Below, piece by piece: positions 37,636 to 44,778 of a stretch of 64,000 nucleotides of DNA (the first letter of the stretch is position 1; each line of letters opens with the position of its first letter). The DNA comes from Halegenticoccus tardaugens (lineage in GTDB: Archaea > Halobacteriota > Halobacteria > Halobacteriales > Haloferacaceae). The DNA lies in the NCBI RefSeq assembly GCF_004116405.1, contig NZ_SDIC01000002.1:558001-622000 (forward strand), in the 5' to 3' direction. The position numbers and the translations under genes are program-made. Below the pieces are notes generated by a model. It did no database searches. It saw only the letters and a list, made by a program, of their open reading frames with translations, and had not been told where the DNA came from.

Positions 37636-37738
37636 CTACCAGCATATCCGGGCTACAGGGCTTATATCCACCGGCTGCAAGTTCAGACATCAGTCGACCC
37701 CCAATAACCGTGATTACCCGGGGGGTCGACTGGACAAG
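37636..37738 (-). promoter_or_regulatory. Leader of array A
   Basis: Reading leftward, the leader contains the inverted repeat CAGTCGACCCCC-N18-GGGGGTCGACTG (37691-37732) exactly 55 nt before the first repeat, then a TATA-like GGATATAAGCC and the sequence GGTAG directly at the repeat. cas2 ends inside this block at 37739. The same element is found in the leaders of arrays B, C and D. It probably carries the array promoter and the spacer-integration signal. Confidence 0.75.
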
Positions 37739-38008
37739 TCACAGAATATGCTTGTCGTCCACTGGGTCGTCACCATAAGCTTCGCGGTTGAGGTAGGACT
37801 GGGACGACACTTCGTAGACGACAGCTGCGTCGTACGTTGATTCAGACACTAGCCCGTCCATCGTTTCTCTAATCTCGTCAGCAGTGCCCGCTGTTACATC
37901 CCCCTCGAAGACGGACTGTTGGAGGTGAGTGAGGTGTCGTCGGAGATACGTACGATAGTGACGAGTTCGCTCCGCTTCGGCATCGTAGATGACGATTAGA
38001 TGAACCAC
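37739..38008 (-). CDS. cas2: Cas2 spacer-integration protein
   Basis: 89 residues. The ferredoxin-like start MVHLIVIYDAE with the conserved Asp9 and the later AAVVYEVSSQSY strand are typical for type I-B Cas2. It forms the Cas1-Cas2 integrase scaffold. The gene starts immediately after the cas1 stop, and its own stop touches the leader of array A. It is the last gene of the leftward adaptation operon cas4-cas1-cas2. Confidence 0.93.
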   Translation of the reverse strand: MVHLIVIYDAEAERTRHYRTYLRRHLTHLQQSVFEGDVTAGTADEIRETMDGLVSESTYDAAVVYEVSSQSYLNREAYGDDPVDDKHIL

Positions 38009-39001
38009 TCACCACCACCGCCGGAATGCTTCGTATGGTTCGCCTGTTAGCACATGTTTCTTGAGTTTATACGCCTCCAATTGAAGGAGATATTTGTAAC
38101 TAACATGGCGGTTCAACGTCTGATGTTCAATCGTCTCCTCAAGCTGTTCCTCAAATGTGGTAACGACCGTCTTTCGTCCGTGTTCAGTCAGAAGATGTCC
38201 GTTCACGTCATTACGGAAGTCATTCGAGGTGATTTGAGATCGATTGGCGAGACGAAATACGAGCCGGTCAGATAGGAGTGGCTTGAACACATCGGCAATG
38301 TCCAGCGACAATGAGTACCGACGGTCACCGGGCTCGTGGAGAAAACTGACCGATGGTTCGAGTGCTGTTCGTCTAATCGCGGAGACAACATTCGCGTAAA
38401 CGAGCGAGTTCACGAATGAAATGAGTGCGTTCGAGTTCGATTCTGGTGGGCGATACGTTCGCGTTCGAAAGCACAGGCCAGTAAGAATGTCGTCGAAAGT
38501 AGAATAGTACGCTTTTCGTGCGGTCGCTTCGAAACCCATCAGTGAATCGATCCCCTGTGCTTCACTCAACTTCTCTGTGGTCTCGTCGAGTTCTGTGATT
38601 GCGTCGTCGAGTTGATTGCCGTCTCGACGTGACCGATAGTACACCAAATTCTTCCTCATATTGTGGATGCTCCCCGAAACCATCTCCCGGGCTACCGAGA
38701 GTCGGCGATCTTCGTCAAGGTACGTGGCAACCTGCTTGACGATGGTCTGTCCAGAGATGTATGACCGTCTGGGGACGTGTGAGCCGACATATTGACCATT
38801 CCAACCGAAAACATGGAGTTCGACGTCGTTGTCGTTCAAGAGCCCTAACAGCTGAGTGTTGTACCGAACCTGACCGTAACAATAGAGCGCATCGACAGTC
38901 TCAACCGGGAGATACGTCGAATCGTCAGCCGTGTCGAAGCGGAGCGTGTTCTGTTCACGAGAGAGGGTGCCATCACTGAATATGTGGTAGTTCTCGTCCA
39001 T
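38009..39001 (-). CDS. cas1: Cas1 integrase
   Basis: 330 residues, the normal length for I-B Cas1. The N-terminal beta domain (YHIFSDGTLSREQNTLRF, VDALYCYGQVRYNTQ) is followed by the helical catalytic domain. The metal-binding triad can be placed at E158 (MGFEATARKAYY), H222 (VSFLHEP) and D234 (LSLDIADVFKP). The protein joins new spacers to the leader-repeat junction. It is 3 bp downstream of cas4 and directly upstream of cas2. Confidence 0.97.
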   Translation of the reverse strand: MDENYHIFSDGTLSREQNTLRFDTADDSTYLPVETVDALYCYGQVRYNTQLLGLLNDNDVELHVFGWNGQYVGSHVPRRSYISGQTIVKQVATYLDEDRRLSVAREMVSGSIHNMRKNLVYYRSRRDGNQLDDAITELDETTEKLSEAQGIDSLMGFEATARKAYYSTFDDILTGLCFRTRTYRPPESNSNALISFVNSLVYANVVSAIRRTALEPSVSFLHEPGDRRYSLSLDIADVFKPLLSDRLVFRLANRSQITSNDFRNDVNGHLLTEHGRKTVVTTFEEQLEETIEHQTLNRHVSYKYLLQLEAYKLKKHVLTGEPYEAFRRWW

Positions 39002-39004
39002 CGG

Positions 39005-39529
39005 TCAAATTTGGCAAAAGTCACGGTACGCACACGAACCACAGTACGGCTTCTTTTCGAACGCAGGTGGTGTGTCTCGTTTAATAATAGCCCGTATCTC
39101 ATGGAGAGCTGTTTCCACCCGGTCTTCAGCATCAGGAGTGAGTTCAACAGTCTCCCGAGTACGCTCGCGCGGCACAGCCAGAACCCCCGTGGTATCGATT
39201 CCAAGCTTGTGTTTGAAGTACCACAGGTAGTACAACAGTTGGAGTCGACCACCTGACGAACCCGAAGACGGTTTTACCTCTACGATACGCCCGTCGTCAA
39301 GGAGGTCTGGGGCAATAGTCCCATGAATCTGGATGGATTCACTATTCTCTGCATAGGACTGCTTATCAACGCGCGTTCCTCGCATGATGTGTCGATTCTC
39401 ACGGTCAATATCAACATCGTGGGCGGCGAACCAGAGTTCCCGAGTACACATTTCGTAGTACTGCATCATTACCCCAGTCACACGTTCATCGAGATCGTTT
39501 GCATTATCGCATCTATTTTCCCGAGTCAT
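39005..39529 (-). CDS. cas4: Cas4 nuclease for prespacer processing
   Basis: 174 residues from the ATG at 39529. A TTTATAT box about 35-40 bp upstream and family length support this start over the one at 39544. RecB-type motifs: HGTIAPDLLDDGRIVEVKPS with the D and E-x-K catalytic residues, and QLLYYLWYFK. The four iron-sulphur cysteines are one in YYEMCTREL (near residue 28) and three in YCGSCAYRDFC at the end. Cas4 trims prespacers and selects the PAM. It is first in the leftward operon and divergent from cas6. Confidence 0.93.
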   Translation of the reverse strand: MTRENRCDNANDLDERVTGVMMQYYEMCTRELWFAAHDVDIDRENRHIMRGTRVDKQSYAENSESIQIHGTIAPDLLDDGRIVEVKPSSGSSGGRLQLLYYLWYFKHKLGIDTTGVLAVPRERTRETVELTPDAEDRVETALHEIRAIIKRDTPPAFEKKPYCGSCAYRDFCQI

Positions 39530-39649
39530 GTTAACTACACACAAACAATGATTGAGGTAGTATCATATAAATTTAAGGTCATGGGCGACTCCGAGCGGGA
39601 GACAACCAAGCGTTGAGATTAGGGTTTGGGAACTGACTGCTCTGCCTGT

Positions 39650-39720
39650 GACTCTTCGTCAAAGAGGTTCCCCTGGGCACTCCCGTCAACATTTCAATCC
39701 GATGGGGGTGCACCTGAAAC
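39650..39720 (-). ncRNA. CreR/CreA-like crRNA-type regulator of the cas operon
   Basis: On the minus strand a single degenerate repeat (39691-39720; starts GTTTCAGGTGCACCC, ends GGATTGAAAT) is followed by a guide-like sequence starting GTTGACGGGAGTGC at 39690. Its first 14 bases match the plus strand at 39836-39849 (GTTGAAGGGAGTGC) except base 6, a position that type I effectors flip out, and this target is preceded by TTC (39833-39835), the PAM known for haloarchaeal I-B. Complementarity ends after base 14, so binding without cutting is expected. A small stem (CTCTT/AAGAG, 39652-39666) could close the RNA. This is the layout of CreA/CreR RNAs described for Haloarcula hispanica. Confidence 0.75.
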
Positions 39721-39832
39721 TGTGAGCAGCCAGGGGCTGTCGATAGATTGGAGCGCTCTCGCTTAGTTGTTATCACTGTTTATTCAGTCATTCACATTGT
39801 GTGAACTTTCCCATAGAGTTATACTCAACAAC

Positions 39833-39870
39833 TTCGTTGAAGGGAGTGCATGAAGAAGGAGGTAGAACAA
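39833..39870 (+). promoter_or_regulatory. PAM and target of the crRNA-like regulator on the cas6 promoter
   Basis: TTC at 39833-39835 is followed by the 14-base partial match to the guide (39836-39849). The TATA-like GTTATAC at 39818-39824 puts the transcription start near 39845-39850, inside the target. An effector bound here would cover the start site and the ribosome-binding site of cas6 and so repress cas6-cas8b-cas7-cas5-cas3. Repression is inferred. Confidence 0.65.
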
Positions 39871-39874
39871 TGAC

Positions 39875-40645
39875 ATGAGGGTCCTATTCGACGTTGAAGC
39901 ACGGACAGATGCCGCCTATGACTCAACATATCACCACAAGCTTCGGGGGGCGATATGGAACGCACTTGAGGGCAGTTCTCACGTCGCGCTTCATGATAGT
40001 GAAGAGCGGACGGGGCTGTGCTACTCAAATCCATTCCCATGGGGGGGGATGGATGCTGGCGACGAGCGCCACATACTGGTTTCCTCGCCCCGTGACGAAC
40101 TGTTAGCAACAATCGCTGCAGAGTGGTTGGACGCGAACGAACTCAATGTAGGCGAGATGCCGTTTCGAGTCACCGAGATGCGAGATCTGTATCCCGATGT
40201 GGGGGAACCGGGGTCGACGGGGAGGATGCGGACGGAAACCGGTGTCTATGCTGTTCTCCCACCACAATACGAGGATGATGATTCGGGCGAGTACGAGACG
40301 TACTGGCGGCCCGAGCACTCACTAGAGCCGTTCCAGAAATACGTCGAAGACCAACTCCAACTTGACCACGACCAATTCCAGCCGGGCTACCTGCCGGGGC
40401 CAGCTGAGGTGGCTGCGCCATTGTTCGACGAATGGAACTGCATGAAGACGTTTTCCATTCCACTGACGGTTACGACGGGGACGACGCTCACCGTCGTATT
40501 GAGCAAGTGGGAATTCACCTACGAGGTGCGTGACGACAACCACCGTCGACATCTGAACCTTGCGCTTGATACAGGAATCGGCGGGCGCAACGGCTACGGA
40601 CTCGGATTCCTCAACATCGTCGAGCGAGAGGGGTCGGCGGTATGA
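39875..40645 (+). CDS. cas6: Cas6 crRNA endoribonuclease
   Basis: 256 residues, ATG at 39875 with GGAGGT 11 nt upstream. Two ferredoxin-like folds. The C-terminal glycine-rich loop GIGGRNGYGLGFLNI (near residues 235-249) is the Cas6 signature. The N-terminus MRVLFDVEARTDAAYDSTYHHKLRGAIWNAL includes the histidines that usually form the active site. It cuts the pre-crRNA of arrays A and B 8 nt before the spacer (ATTGAAAG handle). It is the first gene of the effector operon. Its stop overlaps the cas8b start (ATGA). Confidence 0.95.
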   Translation: MRVLFDVEARTDAAYDSTYHHKLRGAIWNALEGSSHVALHDSEERTGLCYSNPFPWGGMDAGDERHILVSSPRDELLATIAAEWLDANELNVGEMPFRVTEMRDLYPDVGEPGSTGRMRTETGVYAVLPPQYEDDDSGEYETYWRPEHSLEPFQKYVEDQLQLDHDQFQPGYLPGPAEVAAPLFDEWNCMKTFSIPLTVTTGTTLTVVLSKWEFTYEVRDDNHRRHLNLALDTGIGGRNGYGLGFLNIVEREGSAV

Positions 40646-42837
40646 ACCTCTCGCTAGATGAGATCGGGCGAGAGCAGACAGACCTCGCGGCCGTGTCTGA
40701 CGAGGAGATTGAGGCTGCGCTGCCTGATAGACCACCGGCTTCGTTGTTCGACATTGCGTATCTCTACACGACGCTCGACACGCTGGCGCGCACCGCCACT
40801 GTCGAGGGTATCGACCGATCGTATGTCCCGTACATGACGCCCGGGTCGAAGACAGAGGTGTTTGTGCAGATCGACGCTGACGGCGACCACGCCGGGAACC
40901 CGAACGTGCTCGCTGCCCGCATCGTCATCGAAGACGGTGAGGCACGGCTGGACGATGACGAACCTGTTGTCGCCAAGCAATTCGCCGAGGATGACGTATA
41001 TCGACTCGGCTACTCTACAGTCGCAAGCAAGAGCAGTCACACAACCGTTTATTCGGCGACGTTCCACAAGTCGGGGAATGCGCTGAAGGTGACTGACGCA
41101 CTGGTCGACCAATTGGTGAAGTGGACAGCCAAAGACGGCGTGGCCGAAGCGCGAGCAGAGGACGAGTACGCGGAGGTACTCAGCCCACTCAGTGACCTCG
41201 GCGACGACGAGGAGGCCGCCGAGACGCTCCGCGAAGCTGCGTGGGAGTTGTTCGGACTTGACGAAAACTCAATAAAGGGTGACGAACCCACTGACAAGGA
41301 GATTTCCAATGCCGGTGACGGTATTATTGGTGATGCGGGGATGTTCGTCACCCTCGCAATCCGAACCGAGGGTGACGACGAGTTCCGCTACCCTGGTGAA
41401 GTGCCAGCGATGAATGAGGCGATGGCACGGAACCGCTCGGCAAAACTCAAAGAGGGTAAGTCGGCGACAAAGGGGATGGACGCATACGGTGCGGGTGTCT
41501 GTCTCGTCCTCGACGAGAAGGAAGAAGTCTACGGTGGCTCCGGAACACCAATGGCAACTTCTGCCGCTAAACAGTGGGGTATTTTCGACGACATGAACCC
41601 CGGATCAGCTCATCGGACGCGCCCTCTCTCGCGGGACACAGCCAACGCGCTCGCCGGAGCACAGGGGCTACTCGACAAGTTTCGGACCAAGTTGGATCTT
41701 GGACAGCACCTCTACCTGTTGCCGTACCCTGATTCGCTGGACGTCGACGCTGTTCGCGACTTGTACGTTGTATTGGACGCTGTTCGAGACGGCGACGGCC
41801 TGACCGAAGTAGACCTCGTGCCGCACGTGACCGACGAAGACGAATTGTCACTGTACGCTTACCTGCTTACCTTTGAGAATAATTCCGTCCGCCTCCCACA
41901 GTTCGAAGCACCGCGTATCGTCAAGACACGTGGGCGAAAACTGTCTGAGGCACACACAAAGGTGGTTTCCGAGTGGGTGTTCGCTGACCAACAGGGACCC
42001 TTCGCTCGCTACCGACGATTCTGGGAAAAGGATGACAACAAACCCGGGTGGGTCTACAGCACGAGTGGCCCCCTGGTGCTGTCTGTCCTCGCTCGCCAGC
42101 AATATTTCGCACCGACGGTCACCCGTCCCGATTTGGACGCTGGAACGGATGCAACAACGATGACGTATTTCCCGCACCTCGACTTCTCATTCCGGCTGTT
42201 CGAGGGGGACGCCATCGCGGCAAGCGAACTATTCGACCAGTTCGCGCAGAAGTGTATCGACTACCAACGAACGGCGTTCGAGGAGGGGTGGGACGCCACT
42301 CCTCGAATCGCCACGACACAGTACCTACAGGCGTGTGCGGTCGCGGCCGTCGACGGACTCAACGGCTACGCCCCGCGCGACCACGACTACGACTACAATA
42401 TGACAGACAGAGACTCTCGACTCGACTCGTTCATCAAATCGCACGCCGCGCTGCGGGATGATGAGGAACGCCAGTCAGCGTTCCTACTGGGTGGCCTCGT
42501 CGGCCGATTGTCGGCGTTCCAACGGAACAACGGTACGTCGAACACGCTGATGCGCCGTCATCCAGTCGCCTCGCTCACCGAACGTAGTTTCGCCGACGTA
42601 GCAGCGGACGTCATGGAACTCAACAACGTCTACTCAGAGACTGAGAGCGACGGGAAAGGCATCATGAATCAACGGTACACAGAGCGTCTGATGGACGTCG
42701 GTCAAAAAACTGCGCCTGCTGATTGGGACATCGACCGGTCGGATCTTCGGTATCACTATGCGCTTGGGTTGACCTACGGTGCCGCCGATACGTTCGTGGA
42801 CGGTGACTCCGACGAGAACAAACAGGGCGACGACTAA
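40642..42837 (+). CDS. cas8b: Cas8b large subunit of the I-B effector
   Basis: 731 residues, the size expected for Cas8b (Csh1/TM1802 type). It begins FDIAYLYTTLDTLARTATVEG and contains PGSKTEVFVQIDADG. It is acidic and has no nuclease motif, as in active Cas8b proteins. In the Cascade complex it recognises the PAM and recruits Cas3. Translation is coupled to cas6 by a 4-bp overlap. cas7 follows after 18 bp. Confidence 0.92.
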   Translation: MNLSLDEIGREQTDLAAVSDEEIEAALPDRPPASLFDIAYLYTTLDTLARTATVEGIDRSYVPYMTPGSKTEVFVQIDADGDHAGNPNVLAARIVIEDGEARLDDDEPVVAKQFAEDDVYRLGYSTVASKSSHTTVYSATFHKSGNALKVTDALVDQLVKWTAKDGVAEARAEDEYAEVLSPLSDLGDDEEAAETLREAAWELFGLDENSIKGDEPTDKEISNAGDGIIGDAGMFVTLAIRTEGDDEFRYPGEVPAMNEAMARNRSAKLKEGKSATKGMDAYGAGVCLVLDEKEEVYGGSGTPMATSAAKQWGIFDDMNPGSAHRTRPLSRDTANALAGAQGLLDKFRTKLDLGQHLYLLPYPDSLDVDAVRDLYVVLDAVRDGDGLTEVDLVPHVTDEDELSLYAYLLTFENNSVRLPQFEAPRIVKTRGRKLSEAHTKVVSEWVFADQQGPFARYRRFWEKDDNKPGWVYSTSGPLVLSVLARQQYFAPTVTRPDLDAGTDATTMTYFPHLDFSFRLFEGDAIAASELFDQFAQKCIDYQRTAFEEGWDATPRIATTQYLQACAVAAVDGLNGYAPRDHDYDYNMTDRDSRLDSFIKSHAALRDDEERQSAFLLGGLVGRLSAFQRNNGTSNTLMRRHPVASLTERSFADVAADVMELNNVYSETESDGKGIMNQRYTERLMDVGQKTAPADWDIDRSDLRYHYALGLTYGAADTFVDGDSDENKQGDD

Positions 42838-42855
42838 CACACCGACAACAACACA

Positions 42856-43932
42856 ATGAGCAATATATCCACTGACGACGGCACCGACGACGCAACCATT
42901 TCCAACCGTTCGGAGATTCTGATGCTGACTGACGCCCGTAACGCCAACCCGAACGGCGACCCACGGCGTGACGACCGGCCGCGCCGGGACGACAACGACA
43001 TCGGCATCGTCACTGACTCACGGTTCAAACGATACGTTCGAGACCAACTTACCGAAGACGGTTTCGGCGTGCTGCTGGAGAGTCCCCGATTCATCCCTGA
43101 GGGGGTTTCGACGCGCGAGGAACTCTACTTGCGGCTCATGGATATGGACCCCGAGGAAATCGCAGAGTCTGACGCCGAAACCATCGCTGATCGGTTCCTT
43201 GAACAATCGACTGACACACGCCTCTTCGGTGCGACGGTCACGATTAAGGGCAACGCGGACAACGACGACGCTGAGCTCACTGAGGAGGAGTCAGATGCTG
43301 TCGATGCGATTCGCTCCAGCCTGCCGCGCCAGTACATCGGTCCAGTCCAGTTCGGTCACGGAGAGTCGCTCCACCCAGTCACACTCAACGACGAGTCCAG
43401 TCAGTTAGCAGTCACGCTCTCGTCCTCGACAGAGAATGAGCAGGGGACGTTCGCCGATGACCACCGCGTGCGCTTTGGTGTGTACTCATTCACGGCCGTC
43501 GTCAACGAGAACGCTGCCGCGAATACCGGGTTGAGCGAGCGTGACGTCAAGCGCCTCGACTCGGTCGTCTGGCGGGCATGGAAGAACCAAACGATCACAC
43601 GGAGTAAGGTTGGACAGGAGCCCCGACTGTACCTTCGCGTTGAATACGCCACCGACTCATTCCACCTCGGTGACCTGGACCTCGGTGTTAAACTCGTCGA
43701 CGAGGATGCCTATCCAACCTTCAGTGACATTACGGATGCAACGTTAAACGTCGACGGCTTAGTTGAACAACTTGCTGCCCACGAATCGCACATCGATACG
43801 GTTCATCTCGTTGAGAGCCCGTATCTCTCATACGAGGACGGCGAGACGCTGACTGAACGCCTCCAGAGTGAACTCGGTGACAACCGTGTGCGTGTAGTCG
43901 ACCCGTACGATGAACGGGACCTCAACAACTGA
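42856..43932 (+). CDS. cas7: Cas7 backbone protein (Csh2 type)
   Basis: 358 residues. The start ILMLTDARNANPNGDPRRDDRP is the hallmark of Cas7/Csh2, followed by VTDSRFKRYVRDQL. The RRM-like core carries the glycine-rich QYIGPVQFGHGESLHPV stretch and FGVYSFTAVVNENAA. Multiple copies coat the crRNA. It lies between cas8b and cas5 in the operon. Confidence 0.95.
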   Translation: MSNISTDDGTDDATISNRSEILMLTDARNANPNGDPRRDDRPRRDDNDIGIVTDSRFKRYVRDQLTEDGFGVLLESPRFIPEGVSTREELYLRLMDMDPEEIAESDAETIADRFLEQSTDTRLFGATVTIKGNADNDDAELTEEESDAVDAIRSSLPRQYIGPVQFGHGESLHPVTLNDESSQLAVTLSSSTENEQGTFADDHRVRFGVYSFTAVVNENAAANTGLSERDVKRLDSVVWRAWKNQTITRSKVGQEPRLYLRVEYATDSFHLGDLDLGVKLVDEDAYPTFSDITDATLNVDGLVEQLAAHESHIDTVHLVESPYLSYEDGETLTERLQSELGDNRVRVVDPYDERDLNN

Positions 43933-43959
43933 GCCAACCACTATGCCAGGCTACACTGC

Positions 43960-44778
43960 ATGACCGACTTACCCGCGCGTGAGCTACCCGACGACGAGGC
44001 CGTGTCGCTGACCGTATCTGGGCGATGGGCGCACTTTCGGAACATCGAAGGGACGCTCTATCGGACATATACGATGTTCCCGAGAACTACAGTCGCGGGG
44101 TTCCTTGCTGCCATCGTCGGCCGCGGTCGTGACACGTACTACGACGTGTTCCACCCCAACCGAACGCGAGTTTCGGTGACCCTTGACGACTACGAAGGGA
44201 CCCACACCATGTCCCGGCTGTATCTTGGGACCCGGAACAGTAGCGACGAAAAGGAGCTCACGCTATCTGAGACAGGCGACCCGGCGGCAAAGGCACTCAC
44301 GGAGGCCGTCGGTGGCCTCCCAAATGCGAACGCCATCTATGGGAGTCGCCAGCGGCCGGTCATCCATATGATCCGGAGGCCCACGTATACCATCGACGTC
44401 GTCTTCGACCGCACCGACGAGCGGACCGCTGCCTTCCGTGAGGAACTTGTTGACCATCTCTCGAACGGGACGAGCGTCTTCACACCGTATCTCGGCACGG
44501 CGGAGTGTCTTGCTCGAATTGAGTTCAACGGAGAGGTGCACGTCAAGTCAGTCACAGACGACGCACCCGAAGTCGAGTCCGCACTCCCGTTGTCTGTGGT
44601 CAACCCTATTGAGTCCGGACCATTCACCGTCGAGAAGCACCCCTACAATATGACCCGCGTCGCCAACGGACGTCGTCTGAATGGCACGGTCTCGGTCGGG
44701 TTTAGCACCGATGAGCCACTGATCGCTACCGAGGCGTGTGGATTCGATGCAGGGAACCGAAAAGTGGCGTTCTACTGA
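43960..44778 (+). CDS. cas5: Cas5 (Cas5h) crRNA 5'-handle binding subunit
   Basis: 272 residues from the ATG at 43960. The start VSLTVSGRWAHFRNIEGTLYRTYTMFPRTTVAGFLAAIVGR is the RAMP strand and glycine-rich motif of Cas5h. The C-terminal half has the second RAMP domain with NPIESGPFTVEKHPYNM. It caps the crRNA handle and contacts Cas8b. Its TGA overlaps the cas3 ATG by one base. Confidence 0.94.
   Translation: MTDLPARELPDDEAVSLTVSGRWAHFRNIEGTLYRTYTMFPRTTVAGFLAAIVGRGRDTYYDVFHPNRTRVSVTLDDYEGTHTMSRLYLGTRNSSDEKELTLSETGDPAAKALTEAVGGLPNANAIYGSRQRPVIHMIRRPTYTIDVVFDRTDERTAAFREELVDHLSNGTSVFTPYLGTAECLARIEFNGEVHVKSVTDDAPEVESALPLSVVNPIESGPFTVEKHPYNMTRVANGRRLNGTVSVGFSTDEPLIATEACGFDAGNRKVAFY

Larger units (their letters stand above)
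39530..39874. promoter_or_regulatory. Divergent cas4/cas6 control region
   Basis: This 345-bp gap holds two promoters and one crRNA-like unit. Leftward: TATA box TTTATAT (about 39565-39574) for cas4. Rightward: TATA-like GTTATAC (39818-39824) and the Shine-Dalgarno GGAGGT (39858-39863) before cas6. The inverted repeat TTCACA-ttg-TGTGAA (39791-39805) may be an operator. In the middle (39650-39720, minus strand) lies a decayed CRISPR repeat followed by a guide-like sequence whose target is on the cas6 promoter. Confidence 0.65.

Noticed and set aside
35467-37840. Long open frames of 100-250 residues with repeated SIPRGCVWN or QSHVGASGT on both strands
   Set aside because: They are translations of the CRISPR repeat of array A, which contains no stop codons. 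They are not genes.
39850-39873. Mini-frame MKKEVEQ just upstream of cas6 as a possible CreT toxin
   Set aside because: It overlaps the cas6 ribosome-binding site, has no run of rare Arg or Ile codons, and there is no room for a separate toxin transcript. Autoregulation of cas6 explains the target better.
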